NCBI GenBank assembly: GCA_017619715.1
Contig: JAFZRS010000002.1
Coordinates: 62,001 to 126,000 of the forward strand
Direction: 5' to 3'
Source: Oscillospiraceae bacterium
Lineage (GTDB): Bacteria > Bacillota > Clostridia > Oscillospirales > Oscillospiraceae
DNA: 64,000 nucleotides
Part shown: in pieces, positions 25,034 through 34,328 of the stretch
How the letters are laid out: every line of letters starts with the position of its first letter
Position numbering within the stretch: the first letter of the stretch is position 1
Made by a program: the position numbers and the translations under genes
Notes under the pieces: generated by a model
Told to the model about the DNA's origin: nothing
Databases searched by the model: none
The model's input: only the letters and a program-made list of their open reading frames with translations

Positions 25034-27004
25034 TCAGCACAGCTTCGCGCCGGCGGGAATGCTGTCGTCCACCAGCATCAGGTGGAGCTTCTCCTCGCCG
25101 CCCTCTTTGTGTACGGCGGAGAGCAGCATACCGCACGATTCGATCCCCATCATCTTCCGGGGCGGCAGGTTCACGATGGCCACCGCCGTCTTGCCGATGA
25201 GATCTTCCGGCTCATAATATTTGTGGATACCGGAGAGAATCGTCCGATCCGTGCCGGTGCCGTCGTCCAGCGTAAACTGCAGCAGCTTTTCGCTCTTTTT
25301 CACCGCCACGCAGTTTTTGATCTTCACTGCCCGCATATCCGAGCGGCAGAAGGTGTCAAAATCCACACTCTCCTCTGCCGGCGGCTCGACCTCCACCGCG
25401 GGAGCGGCTGGCGCATTGGCGGCGGCAAGCAGTTTCTCCAGCTCCGCCAGCTCTTTGGCGGCGTCGATGCGGGGGAACAGCGCCTCGCCCTTGGATACGG
25501 TCACGTCCGGACGCAGTGCGCCCCACACGTTCGCCTCGTCCCAGCCGCGGCAATCCTCACACCCGCCGAGGCTGGCAAATATCTTTTCACAACTCTCGGG
25601 AATAAACGGTGTGAGCAGTGTGGCGCAGATGCGCACCGTCTCCAAAAGGGTATACATCACCGTGGCAAGACGCGCCTTGTTCGCCTCGTCCTTCGCCAGC
25701 TTCCACGGCTCGTTCTCGTCAATATACTTGTTCGCACGGTCGATGACGCGGAAAATCTCGGAAAGCGCGTTTTGGAACTGGAAGTGTTCCATCTCCGCCT
25801 CGTACCGGTCGCGCAAGGACACCGCCATCGCTTTCAGCTCGCCGTCGGCGTCCGAATCCTGCCGCGAAACGGGCAGCGTGCCGCCGAAATACTTCTCCAC
25901 CATGGCGGTGGTGCGGCTGACCAGATTGCCCAGATCGTTGGCAAGATCCACGTTGATGGTATTGATGAGCAGCTCGTTGGAAAAGCTGCCGTCCGAGCCG
26001 AAGGGGAATGTGCGCAGCAGGAAAAAGCGCAGCGTGTCTACGCCGTAGCGCTCCGCCAGCACGTAGGGATCCACCACATTGCCGAAGCTCTTGCCCATCT
26101 TGCCGCCGTTGAAGAGAAGCCAGCCGTGACCGTAGACGTGCTTGGGCAGCGGCAGATCGAGACTCATCAAAAACGCCGGCCAGTAGATGGCGTGGAAACG
26201 GACGATCTCCTTGCCTACAAAATGCACGTCCGCCGGCCAGAACTTGTTAAGATCGTCGTGAGCGTTGTTCTCATAGCCCAACGCCGTCATATAGTTGAAA
26301 AGCGCGTCCAGCCACACGTACACCACGTGACCGGGGTCGAAGTCCACCGGCACACCCCAGGTAAAGCTGGTGCGGCTGACACACAGATCCTGCAAGCCGC
26401 CCTCGCAGTCAATAAAATTGTTCACCATCTCGTTGACACGGGACGCAGGCTGCAAAAAGTCGGTGTCCGTCAGCAGATGGCGCACACGGTCGGCATACTT
26501 GGAGGCGCGGAAGAAATACGCCTCCTCCGAGGCGCGAACCACCTCGCGGCCGCAGTCGGGACAGCGGCCGTTGACAAGCTGGCTCTCCGTCCAGAACGAC
26601 TCGTCCGGCGTGCAGTACCAGCCCTCGTACTTTCCTTTATATATATCGCCGTTTTCATACATCTTGCGGAAGATCCGCTGTATGGCGGCGACGTGATAGC
26701 CGTCGGTGGTACGGATAAACCGGTCGTGAGAGATGTTCATCAAACGCCACAGATCCTGCACGCCGCGCTCACCTTCCACGATATCGTCCACGAACTGCTG
26801 GGGCGTCACGCCGGCCTCCTTCGCCTTGTTCTCAATCTTCTGACCGTGCTCGTCCGTGCCTGTGAGGAACATGACCTCACAGCCCTGCAGTCGCTTATAG
26901 CGCGCCATGGCGTCGGTGGCAACGGTGCAGTAGGCGTGGCCGATGTGCAGTTTGGCGGAGGGATAATAGATCGGCGTGGTGATATAAAAACGCTTCTTGT
27001 CCAT
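25034..27004 (-). CDS. metG: Methionyl-tRNA synthetase
   Basis: A 656-residue class I synthetase with HIGH (LHIGHAY near residue 17), one zinc knuckle (CPDCGREV near 145) and a KMSKS loop in the KMGKS form (GGKMGKSFGN near 300). A C-terminal trbp111-type tRNA-binding domain (about residues 555-656) is fused, which is typical of Firmicutes. The start is ATG 27004 behind GGAGAAGCAC; the frame is open 29 codons further but without a site. No T-box is visible in the 60-base leader, which has only a seven-base-pair hairpin. Confidence 0.96.
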   Translation of the reverse strand: MDKKRFYITTPIYYPSAKLHIGHAYCTVATDAMARYKRLQGCEVMFLTGTDEHGQKIENKAKEAGVTPQQFVDDIVEGERGVQDLWRLMNISHDRFIRTTDGYHVAAIQRIFRKMYENGDIYKGKYEGWYCTPDESFWTESQLVNGRCPDCGREVVRASEEAYFFRASKYADRVRHLLTDTDFLQPASRVNEMVNNFIDCEGGLQDLCVSRTSFTWGVPVDFDPGHVVYVWLDALFNYMTALGYENNAHDDLNKFWPADVHFVGKEIVRFHAIYWPAFLMSLDLPLPKHVYGHGWLLFNGGKMGKSFGNVVDPYVLAERYGVDTLRFFLLRTFPFGSDGSFSNELLINTINVDLANDLGNLVSRTTAMVEKYFGGTLPVSRQDSDADGELKAMAVSLRDRYEAEMEHFQFQNALSEIFRVIDRANKYIDENEPWKLAKDEANKARLATVMYTLLETVRICATLLTPFIPESCEKIFASLGGCEDCRGWDEANVWGALRPDVTVSKGEALFPRIDAAKELAELEKLLAAANAPAAPAVEVEPPAEESVDFDTFCRSDMRAVKIKNCVAVKKSEKLLQFTLDDGTGTDRTILSGIHKYYEPEDLIGKTAVAIVNLPPRKMMGIESCGMLLSAVHKEGGEEKLHLMLVDDSIPAGAKLC

Positions 27005-27062
27005 GTGCTTCTCCTGTTCCGCCGCCCCGAATGGAAGGGCGGCATTTAATGTTCCGCTCTTT

Positions 27063-27091
27063 ACTGTAACCCGACAGCGCGGTTTTGTCAA
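27063..27091 (-). promoter_or_regulatory. Promoter of metG-tatD
   Basis: Minus-strand TTGACA (27086-27091), 17 bp, TACAGT (27063-27068). Confidence 0.7.
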
Positions 27092-27132
27092 TCAAAGGGT
27101 GGGAAAAACCGCATTTTCCTGCGCTTCCCCCC

Positions 27133-27161
27133 TTGCAAAAACGGCGCCGGGCTTTTATACT
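27133..27161 (+). promoter_or_regulatory. Promoter of ackA
   Basis: TTGCAA (27133-27138), 17 bp, TATACT (27156-27161), with a leader of about 33 bases. Confidence 0.7.
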
Positions 27162-27200
27162 GTATCTATCAATATTTACGGAAAAAGAGGGTAGTATCCA

Positions 27201-28400
27201 ATGAAAATTCTTGTGATCAACTGCGGCTCCTCGTCCCTGAAATACCAGCTGCTGGATATGGAGGGCGAAAAGCTCCTTGCCAAGGGTCTGTGTGAGCGGA
27301 TCGGCATTGACGGTCATCTGACCCATAAGCCCCAAAACGGCAAGCCTACCTTTAATGAAGACGTCGCCATGCCCACCCACACCGAGGCAATCGCCGCCGT
27401 GCTGGATAAGCTGACAAGCGCGCAATACGGCGTGGTGGACAGCATGAGCGAGATCGGTGCGGTGGGACACCGGGTGGTGCACGGCGGCGAAAAGTTTGCC
27501 GCCTCCGTTCGGATCGACGACGCCGTGCTCTCGGCGATCTCCGAGTGCATTCCGCTGGCACCGCTCCATAATCCAGCCAATATCACCGGCATTGAGGCGT
27601 GTAAGGCCGTTATGGGCGATGTGCCGCAGGTGGCGGTATTTGATACCGCTTTTCATCAGTCCATGCCGGGCAAGGCGTTCATGTACGCCATCCCCTATGA
27701 ATACTACACCGATTTGAAGGTGCGCCGCTACGGTTTCCACGGCACCAGCCACCGCTACGTCGCCAAGCGCGCCGCCGAAATGTTAGGTAAGCCTCTGGAG
27801 GAGCTGAAGCTCATCTCCTGCCACATGGGCAACGGCAGTTCCATCTGCGCCATCGACGGCGGCAGAAGCGTGGACACTTCCATGGGCTTCACCCCCATTG
27901 CAGGTCTCCCCATGGGTACGCGCTGCGGCGATATCGACGTATCAATTCTGGAATATCTCGCCGCCAACACGGGAAAAGACGTGAAGGAGCTGACCAATAT
28001 TCTCAATAAGAAGTCCGGCGTGCTGGGTGTGTCCGGCATTTCCTCCGACTTCCGCGATTTAGACAACGCCGCGCAGGAGGGCAACGACCGCGCCGCGCTG
28101 GCGCTGGAGATGTTCTGCTATGCCGTCGCCAAGACGGTGGGCGGTTACGTCGCCGCCATGAACGGCGTGGACGGCATTATCTTTACCGCCGGTATCGGCG
28201 AAAACAGCGCCGACACCCGTGCCGGTATCTGCGAATATCTGGGCTATCTGGGCATCTCCATCTGCTCCGAGCGCAACGCTAAGCGCGGCGAGGATACTTT
28301 CATCTCCACCGACGACAGCCGTGTTCGCGTGATGGTCATTCCCACCAACGAGGAACTCGTCATTGCCCGGGACACCCGGGACATCGTGCTGGGCAAGTAA
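27201..28400 (+). CDS. ackA: Acetate kinase
   Basis: A 399-residue ASKHA-fold kinase that makes ATP and acetate from acetyl phosphate. The family signatures VINCGSSSLKYQLLD (residues 4-18) and GFHGTSHRYVA (near 178), with the nucleotide-binding HMGNGSS, are intact. No phosphotransacetylase gene is adjacent. The gene stands alone between a promoter and a bidirectional terminator. Confidence 0.97.
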   Translation: MKILVINCGSSSLKYQLLDMEGEKLLAKGLCERIGIDGHLTHKPQNGKPTFNEDVAMPTHTEAIAAVLDKLTSAQYGVVDSMSEIGAVGHRVVHGGEKFAASVRIDDAVLSAISECIPLAPLHNPANITGIEACKAVMGDVPQVAVFDTAFHQSMPGKAFMYAIPYEYYTDLKVRRYGFHGTSHRYVAKRAAEMLGKPLEELKLISCHMGNGSSICAIDGGRSVDTSMGFTPIAGLPMGTRCGDIDVSILEYLAANTGKDVKELTNILNKKSGVLGVSGISSDFRDLDNAAQEGNDRAALALEMFCYAVAKTVGGYVAAMNGVDGIIFTAGIGENSADTRAGICEYLGYLGISICSERNAKRGEDTFISTDDSRVRVMVIPTNEELVIARDTRDIVLGK

Positions 28401-28409
28401 TAACTACTA

Positions 28410-28451
28410 AAAAAATGAGGGAGAACACCGCGGTGTTCTCCCTTATTTTTT
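28410..28451. terminator. Bidirectional terminator between ackA and jag
   Basis: AAAAAATGAGGGAGAACACCG pairs perfectly apart from the ends with its complement, followed by T-runs in both directions. Confidence 0.88.
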
Positions 28452-28458
28452 GTGCATT

Positions 28459-29232
28459 TTACTTCTCGTATGCCACGACCACGCGGCGGTTCGGCTCGGT
28501 GCCGATGGAGTAGGTATTAATATTGGCGGTTTCCTGCAGCGCAGTGTGGATCACATGGCGCTCGTAGGCGTTCATGGGCTCCAGCGTGACGCTGCGGCGG
28601 TAGCGGACCGCCTTTTCCGCCGTCTTGGCGGCGAGGCTCTCCAAACTCTGCTCCCGCTTTTTGCGGTAGTTCTCCGCGTCTACCTGCACGCGGATACGCT
28701 TCTCGCTGCCGCTGTTGACGGCGTAATTGGTGAGCTGCTGAATGGCGTCCAGCGTCTCGCCGCGGCGACCGATGAGCTGTCCCATCTTCGCACCTTCCAG
28801 GATCACACGGTAGCGACCCTTTTCCACTTCATACACCTTCACCTGAGACTGACTTTCCAAATGGGTCAGCAGTCCCTCCAAAAACGCGGTAATACGTCGG
28901 GCGTTATCGTCTTCACACAGGGGAAGCTCCTCCGCCGCCGGAGCCGGTGTATTTTCCGCCGGAGGCGCGGCGCGGCGCGGCTTTTTCTCCTTTGGCGGTT
29001 GTTCCTTTTTCGCCGCCGGCTCCTGCCGGGCAGATTCTGCAGGGATTACCTCCGACTCCTCCGGTCCGTAGCTCACGCGGACTTTGGCGGGACTGCCGCC
29101 CAATCCCAAAAACCCGGTCTTGGGCATTTCCAGGATCTCCACGGTCACATCGTCCCGCTCCATGCCCAGCTGCTCCAGCGCCTTTTCAACGGCGGCTTCG
29201 GCGGTTTTTCCCGTTACATCAATATAGCTCAT
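28459..29232 (-). CDS. jag: RNA-binding protein Jag (KhpB)
   Basis: A 257-residue protein with the Jag N-terminal domain (VTGKTAEAAVEKALEQLG, then FLGLGGSPAKVRV), a Pro/Lys/Ala-rich linker (residues about 60-105), a KH domain with GRRGETLDAIQQL near residue 158, and an R3H domain ending MNAYERHVIH. It binds RNA and influences cell shape and division. It lies last in the rpmH-rnpA-yidD-yidC-jag unit, 14 bp after yidC. Confidence 0.95.
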   Translation of the reverse strand: MSYIDVTGKTAEAAVEKALEQLGMERDDVTVEILEMPKTGFLGLGGSPAKVRVSYGPEESEVIPAESARQEPAAKKEQPPKEKKPRRAAPPAENTPAPAAEELPLCEDDNARRITAFLEGLLTHLESQSQVKVYEVEKGRYRVILEGAKMGQLIGRRGETLDAIQQLTNYAVNSGSEKRIRVQVDAENYRKKREQSLESLAAKTAEKAVRYRRSVTLEPMNAYERHVIHTALQETANINTYSIGTEPNRRVVVAYEK

Positions 29233-29246
29233 GGCTCTCGCTCCTT

Positions 29247-30344
29247 TTATTCTCCGTAATGATCTTCGCTGAATGCACGTCCCCGGGCATAGGGGCGCTG
29301 ACCGATGCGTCCGTTTTCATTGGTACCGCTGCCCTGTTCGCGCTTTTTTTGCTGCTGCGGCTTGCTTTGCTGCGGCTTCTTCTTGCCGCTTTGCTCGCGC
29401 GCGGTGTTATACTGCTCCATCATGGCGCGCTGCTTTTCGTATCTGGCGTAGCGTTTTTCGCGCTTTTCCCGTTCCTTGTCCGTCTCCTCCCTGTCGAGGA
29501 TTTCGTTATAGTGCTTGTTGAGCACCATCTCCTGTACCACGGAGAATGCGGCGTTGGCAATCCAGTAGACGCACAGCGCCGCCGGAAGCGTATAGCCCAT
29601 CCAAACGGTGATCAGGGGCATCATGTACATCATCATCTTGCCCTGTCCCGCGCTCTCCGCCGCGCTGTTGGCGCGCATGGAGACAAGGGACATCGCCAGC
29701 TGTACCGCCGCGGCAATGACAGGCAGCAGCATGACGCCCCATACCGCCCAGCCGCCGCCGGGGAATTGACCGAAAAGATCCTTGGCGACCGCCGCCAGAT
29801 CCATACCAAGGAAATTATAGTTCAGGTCAATCAGACCCTCCAACTTTCCGGCAAAGCTGCTCCAGTTCTCGTGGATAAACTTCGCCAGATAAATCTGATC
29901 GTAAGCACCGGTGCGTTCCGTGGTGACATAGCCCAATCCCGTCGCCAGCTCGGTCACTTTGGCAATCGTGTCATCGGAGAGCATCATCAGATAGCGCAGC
30001 GGCAGACGGATAATGGAATAGAGCGCGATCAGAACCGGGAACGGCAGCAGCGACCACAGACAGCCGGACATGGGGTTGATGCCCTCTTTGGCATAGAGAT
30101 CCGCCATCTCCTGCTGCTGTTTCTCCTTATTGTTTGCATAGCGTGTCTGGATATCCTTGATCTTGCCCTGCATGCGGTTCATGCGCAGCATGCTCTTTTT
30201 ACTTTTGAGCTGGAAGGGCAGAAAAACCAGCTTCACTACCAGCGTAAAGAGAATAATCGCCAGACCGTATGAGCCGGTAATACTGTAAAAAAGCCGGGTC
30301 AGCCAGGCAAAGGGTACGCAGATATAAAATCCGAGTTGTCCCAT
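29247..30344 (-). CDS. yidC: Membrane protein insertase YidC
   Basis: A 365-residue YidC/Oxa1 insertase. Membrane helices fall near residues 15-40, 85-110, 175-200, 220-240 and 245-265; the conserved hydrophilic hairpin and CLWSLLPFPVLIALY segment are present. Unlike SpoIIIJ-type proteins it shows no lipobox at the N-terminus. The C-terminal 90 residues are strongly basic (KKPQQSKPQQQKK), as expected for ribosome binding. GGAGG precedes the ATG. Confidence 0.95.
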   Translation of the reverse strand: MGQLGFYICVPFAWLTRLFYSITGSYGLAIILFTLVVKLVFLPFQLKSKKSMLRMNRMQGKIKDIQTRYANNKEKQQQEMADLYAKEGINPMSGCLWSLLPFPVLIALYSIIRLPLRYLMMLSDDTIAKVTELATGLGYVTTERTGAYDQIYLAKFIHENWSSFAGKLEGLIDLNYNFLGMDLAAVAKDLFGQFPGGGWAVWGVMLLPVIAAAVQLAMSLVSMRANSAAESAGQGKMMMYMMPLITVWMGYTLPAALCVYWIANAAFSVVQEMVLNKHYNEILDREETDKEREKREKRYARYEKQRAMMEQYNTAREQSGKKKPQQSKPQQQKKREQGSGTNENGRIGQRPYARGRAFSEDHYGE

Positions 30345-30401
30345 AAAACAGTTCCTCCGTAGATGTGTGTGATAATCGTCGCTATAAGAGCGGCGTGCCG
30401 C

Positions 30402-30611
30402 TCACGGGACGGGATCGTACCCGCCCTTGTGAAAGGGATGACAGCGCAACAACCGCCGACATGCCAGCCACCCGCCTTTGACCGCGCCGTATTTCTCCAC
30501 CGCCTGCGCGGCATATTCCGAACAGGTGGGGATAAAGCGGCAACGGGGCGGCGAGAGCGGTGAAATCTGCCGCTGATAAAACCGGATCGCCCGGAGCAGC
30601 GCGTTTTTCAT
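30402..30611 (-). CDS. yidD: Membrane protein insertion efficiency factor YidD
   Basis: A 69-residue YidD protein: an N-terminal amphipathic helix ([20 protein letters not shown]), then the Cys-rich core [11 protein letters not shown] and [16 protein letters not shown]. It assists YidC-dependent insertion. Its ATG overlaps the rnpA stop by four bases. Confidence 0.95.
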   Translation of the reverse strand: MKNALLRAIRFYQRQISPLSPPRCRFIPTCSEYAAQAVEKYGAVKGGWLACRRLLRCHPFHKGGYDPVP

Positions 30612-30952
30612 GCCGTCTCCTCCGCCAGAATACCCAGTTTTTGCAGCAGTGAAAGATACGCCTCCTCCAGTTTCCGGTACGGGGTAAAGGCGGCGCGGCT
30701 TCGTGCCACCAGAATCACGTCGTACCCGGGGTGAAGCTTTTCCCGGTTAAGCCGGTAAATCTCCCGCAACCGGCGGCGCACCTTGTTGCGCACCACGGCT
30801 TTTCCCACTTTGGTGCTCACCGTAACGCCTAAACGGTTCCCTGCGCCGTTGCGGCGGCAATAGACCACCAGAAACGGAGACACCGCCGACCGGCCCTTGC
30901 GGTAGATCCGGCGGAATTCACGGTTCTCTTTTACCGTTCCTTCTGCGCGCAT
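30608..30952 (-). CDS. rnpA: Ribonuclease P protein component
   Basis: A 114-residue basic protein of RNase P, which matures tRNA 5' ends. The RNR signature appears as [14 protein letters not shown] (about residues 55-68). The start is ATG 30952 behind GGGAGGAGAG; the longer open frame upstream overlaps the rpmH region and lacks a site. Confidence 0.94.
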   Translation of the reverse strand: MRAEGTVKENREFRRIYRKGRSAVSPFLVVYCRRNGAGNRLGVTVSTKVGKAVVRNKVRRRLREIYRLNREKLHPGYDVILVARSRAAFTPYRKLEEAYLSLLQKLGILAEETA

Positions 30953-31065
30953 GGCTGTCTCTCTCCTCCCGGGAGTTCCCCGATGGGAACGACTGCAAGG
31001 GACGGCAGGTCTTCTGGTAACCACCGTCCCTATTTCTTCTGCTTATCGCCTCACTGTCAATCCTC

Positions 31066-31200
31066 TCAATGGGACAGACGGATACGACCCTTGGCGCGAC
31101 GGCGCGCGAGCACCTTGCGACCGTTCGCGGTGGACATTCTCTTGCGGAAACCGTGCTCCTTGGAGCGCTGGCGCTTTTTGGGCTGATAGGTACGGAACAT
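31066..31200 (-). CDS. rpmH: Ribosomal protein bL34
   Basis: The 44-codon frame reads [18 protein letters not shown] at the start and ends [12 protein letters not shown], an intact L34. GGAGGTG lies upstream of the ATG. It is first gene of the unit that includes rnpA, yidD, yidC and jag. Confidence 0.97.
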   Translation of the reverse strand: MFRTYQPKKRQRSKEHGFRKRMSTANGRKVLARRRAKGRIRLSH

Positions 31201-31330
31201 TTGCACTACACCTCCATCTTTTCTAAATGGAACGCGGAGGATCTCTTCGTCCGCGTTTACTCGACAGCAGACGGATTTTTTCCTGTCTGCCGCAGTCGAT
31301 CATTAAAACCGCCGTCGCTAAGGCGGCGTA
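31201..31330 (-). promoter_or_regulatory. Structured rpmH leader
   Basis: The 130-base leader holds three stem-loops: CCGCC/GGCGG at 31309-31326, a long interrupted stem with GCAGAC/GTCTGC at 31262-31298, and AACGCGGA/TCCGCGTT at 31231-31257. No known riboswitch pattern was matched. Confidence 0.5.
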
Positions 31331-31336
31331 AGAAGT

Positions 31337-31365
31337 ATTATACCGACTCGCCGTGTTTCTGTCAA
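31337..31365 (-). promoter_or_regulatory. Consensus promoter of the rpmH-rnpA-yidC unit
   Basis: Minus-strand TTGACA (31360-31365), 17 bp, TATAAT (31337-31342): a perfect sigma-A consensus. Confidence 0.9.
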
Positions 31366-31626
31366 CTAAAACTTTTTATCGGTTTTTTCCTGCGTTCGGC
31401 GTCTTTTTTCGTCCTTTGGTACACAAAATATTGTATTTTATAATCTATTTTATCTCTATATGTGGTATGTATCAGGTTGATGGAAACCATACAATTATTT
31501 AATAATAAGCAAATCAAATTTTCGGCGGTTTTGCTGGACTTTTCCACAATCTTTTGCTATAATAAGGAAAAGCCTTCGCGTTGTGCGACAGGAGAAAGAA
31601 ACGATTGCGGGAAAGGGGGCTTACCC
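31366..31626 (+). promoter_or_regulatory. dnaA upstream region with promoter and DnaA box
   Basis: Part of the 427-base rpmH-dnaA gap. It is AT-rich, and contains an extended -10 TGCTATAAT (31556-31563 core TATAAT 31558-31563) about 60 bases before dnaA, and a DnaA-box-like TTTTCCACA (31540-31548) overlapping the -35 zone, suggesting autoregulation by DnaA. No other gene is seen. Confidence 0.6.
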
Positions 31627-32955
31627 TTGAATTCATATTCCGATGTTTGGAAGCTTGTACTGGAGCGGCTGCGTACCAAACTGTCCGAAACGACGGTGAA
31701 TACCTGGTTCGATGAAGTGGACGTGGTGACCATGGAGGATTCCGCCTTCGTGCTCCATTGCGGCAATACATTTAAAAGAGATATCATCGAAACGCGGTTT
31801 GCCAAGGAAATAAAGTCCTCCCTGAAGGATATTTTTACCGCTGATCTGGAGGTAAAAATTCTCGACGATGATCAGCTCTCCGCCTACCACGGTGTGCGTC
31901 CCGACCGGCCGGACGATCCCCAGGGCAGCGATGGGTTTACCTTCGAGACCTTTGTGATCGGTCCGCAGAATAAGCTCGCCTACGCCGCCGCCCGTGCGGT
32001 GGCGGAATCTCCCGCCGCCGGCAAAAAGCAGCGCAATCCCCTTTTAATCTACGGCGACAGCGGTCTGGGCAAGACACATCTGCTCTACGCCATTTATAAT
32101 CTGCACCGCAAGCTCTTTCCGGAACAGAAGATCGTCTATATCAAAGGTGACGATTTTATCAATGACTACGTGGCGCTGGTACGCACCCAGCGGGGTGAGG
32201 AACTGCGCGCCAAATACCGCGACGCCAATCTCCTGCTGGTGGACGATATTCAGTTCCTTTCTAATACAGATCACGCGCAGGTGGAGTTTTTTCATACTTT
32301 CAATGCCTTGCACGAGGTGGGCAATCAGATCGTGCTGACCTCCGACCGTCCGCCGCAGGAGATGACGATGCTCCATGACCGGCTTCGTTCCCGCTTTATG
32401 GGCGGTTTGATGGTGGACGTGAAACAGCCCGACTATGAGACACGGCTGGCGATCATCAAGAATCGCGCCGCTTTTCTGGGACTGAACCTCTCCGAGCGCA
32501 ACAGCATCTATATTGCCGAAAACGTTACCTCTAACGTCCGGCAGATTGAGGGCGCTCTCAATAAGATCGCCGCCTTCCGCGACCTGGAAGTCACCGACGA
32601 TATGGACGAGGAGGCCATCAGCCGCGCCATTGAGGATATGTTGAAGCGGGACAACGACTTTATTCCCTCGCCTGCGGTGATTATCCGTCAGGTATGCAAG
32701 TACTACGGCGTGGACGAGGATACCGTTCGCGGTAAGAACCAGGGGCGGGATGCAACCAATGCCCGGCAGGTATCTATGTACCTGATCCGCCGCATGACGC
32801 CTCTTTCCATGGAAGATATCGGTAAGGAGTTTGGCGACAGGGATCACTCTACGGTACACTATTCGCTCCAGAAAGTAGAGAAACAAATGCGTACGGATAC
32901 TGCCTTTGCCGAAACGGTAAAATCCCTAACCACCAATATCAATGCCCGACAATAG
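31627..32955 (+). CDS. dnaA: Chromosomal replication initiator DnaA
   Basis: A 442-residue initiator starting at TTG 31627 (LNSYSDVWKLVLERL), with AAAGGGGG upstream; upstream in-frame ATGs lack ribosome sites. Domain I (1-80), short linker, AAA+ core with Walker A GDSGLGKT (143-150) and Walker B LLLVDDIQF, and the C-terminal DNA-binding domain with the signature DRDHSTVHYSLQKVE (near 410). It binds the DnaA boxes in the flanking gaps. Confidence 0.97.
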   Translation: MNSYSDVWKLVLERLRTKLSETTVNTWFDEVDVVTMEDSAFVLHCGNTFKRDIIETRFAKEIKSSLKDIFTADLEVKILDDDQLSAYHGVRPDRPDDPQGSDGFTFETFVIGPQNKLAYAAARAVAESPAAGKKQRNPLLIYGDSGLGKTHLLYAIYNLHRKLFPEQKIVYIKGDDFINDYVALVRTQRGEELRAKYRDANLLLVDDIQFLSNTDHAQVEFFHTFNALHEVGNQIVLTSDRPPQEMTMLHDRLRSRFMGGLMVDVKQPDYETRLAIIKNRAAFLGLNLSERNSIYIAENVTSNVRQIEGALNKIAAFRDLEVTDDMDEEAISRAIEDMLKRDNDFIPSPAVIIRQVCKYYGVDEDTVRGKNQGRDATNARQVSMYLIRRMTPLSMEDIGKEFGDRDHSTVHYSLQKVEKQMRTDTAFAETVKSLTTNINARQ

Positions 32956-33211
32956 GCGCCGTTTTTCCACACTTTCCCGTGTAATCCACAAGCTTACTTA
33001 TTTTACGTTTCTTTATTTATTTTATTGTGTGGAAAAACAACGAAATTTTTAACATTGTCCCGTTAAAAAAAATTCCTTTTCTTTCGGGCTTTTTTCCGCT
33101 TTTCCACTACTCTTTCCCCCTACTGCTACTATTTCTGAATTAATTAGTTTATGTTTTCTTTATAGAAATTATGCATTTCATTTTTTAATGTGAGAAAGGA
33201 ACGTGATTATT
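32956..33211. other. Chromosomal origin oriC (dnaA-dnaN gap)
   Basis: Four DnaA-box-like nonamers occur: TTTTCCACA (32963-32971), TAATCCACA (32982-32990), TGTGGAAAA (33028-33036, reverse) and TTTTCCACT (33100-33108). The last is followed by a pyrimidine stretch, then a trinucleotide run at 33120-33137 and an AT-rich segment to about 33200. This is the layout of a Firmicutes origin core. Confidence 0.75.
33100..33137 (+). promoter_or_regulatory. DnaA-trio element (basal unwinding site)
   Basis: Downstream of the DnaA box at 33100-33108 and a C-rich spacer, the top strand runs CTA-CTG-CTA-CTA-TTT-CTG (33120-33137). The complement gives 3'-GAT-type triplets as described for DnaA-trios in Bacillus. 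AT-rich DNA follows at once. Confidence 0.6.
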
Positions 33212-34321
33212 ATGCTGCGTTTTTCCTGCGAAAAAGCATTGTTGCAAAGTGCTGTCGCCACGGTTTCCCGTGCGGTATCTGCAAAGAGCTCTATTCCTGC
33301 ACTGGAAGGAATTTTATTGGAAGGTGACACGGCACTGACGTTGTCCGGCTACAATATGCAAACAGGAATCCGCACCACGATGGGCGCGGAGGTACATGAG
33401 GCGGGAAGTATCGTATTAAGTGCGCGGCTGTTTGGCGAAATTATAAGGAAAATGCCTGATGATATTGTGGTATTCGCGGCAGATGAGAAACTGCAGGTGA
33501 GCCTTTCCTGCGGTGATGCCAGCTTTGAAATCCCCGGGTTGAGCGCAGAGGATTTTCCGGAGCTGCCGGAAGTGGACGAGGATAACTGTATCGCTATGGA
33601 ACAGCGAACACTCAAAGCCATGATTGGTGAAACGGCGTTTGCCGTGTCCACTAACGAGAGTAGGCCGGTGCATACCGGGTCGCTCTTCGAAATAACGGAT
33701 AAAGGTTTGACAGTGGTGTCGGTGGACGGATTCCGTCTGGCACTGCGGCGCGAACCGCTTGAAAAAATGGAAGGCGGCGCATTTAGTTTTGTGGCGCCGG
33801 GCAACGCGCTCAAGGAAGTGGAGAACATCTGTGCCGACAGCGACGAGCTTATCACCGTGGTCCGCGGTAAGAGACATCTTCTATTCCGCGCGGGAGACAC
33901 ACAGCTTATCTGCCGGCGCCTCGAAGGCGAGTTTCTGGACTATAAGAATGCGATACCCACCTCCAATCCCATTGCGTTGGAAGTAGAGACGAAGGCGCTG
34001 TTGGAGAGTTTGGATCGAGTGAGCGTGGTGATCAGTGAAAAACTGAAAAGCCCGGTGCGGTGCGAATTCGATTTGGACCGCGTCCGGCTGTGGGCAAAGA
34101 GCGGCACAGGTGAAGCAAAGGATGCGTGTCCTTTGCAGGGAGACGGTAAAGGTCTGGAGATCGGGTTTAATAACAGATATCTGATGGACGCGCTGCGCTA
34201 TGCGCCGGCGGAAAAAGTGCGGCTGGAGATGAATACGGGAATCTCTCCTTGCATTATCCGCCCGGTGGACGGGGGAGATAACTTCCTTTATATGGTGCTT
34301 CCGGTGCGATTGAAGGCGTAA
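33212..34321 (+). CDS. dnaN: DNA polymerase III beta clamp
   Basis: A 369-residue sliding clamp with three repeated domains (about 1-120, 128-245, 250-369) and the typical C-terminal end YMVLPVRL. The start is ATG 33212; a GTG three codons earlier is only two bases from AAAGGA. It lies downstream of dnaA, past oriC. Confidence 0.95.
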   Translation: MLRFSCEKALLQSAVATVSRAVSAKSSIPALEGILLEGDTALTLSGYNMQTGIRTTMGAEVHEAGSIVLSARLFGEIIRKMPDDIVVFAADEKLQVSLSCGDASFEIPGLSAEDFPELPEVDEDNCIAMEQRTLKAMIGETAFAVSTNESRPVHTGSLFEITDKGLTVVSVDGFRLALRREPLEKMEGGAFSFVAPGNALKEVENICADSDELITVVRGKRHLLFRAGDTQLICRRLEGEFLDYKNAIPTSNPIALEVETKALLESLDRVSVVISEKLKSPVRCEFDLDRVRLWAKSGTGEAKDACPLQGDGKGLEIGFNNRYLMDALRYAPAEKVRLEMNTGISPCIIRPVDGGDNFLYMVLPVRLKA

Positions 34322-34328
34322 TAGAAAA

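Noticed and set aside
24545-27049. An 834-codon plus-strand frame opposite tatD and metG
   Set aside because: It is a shadow across two genes with intact motifs on the minus strand and has no family features.
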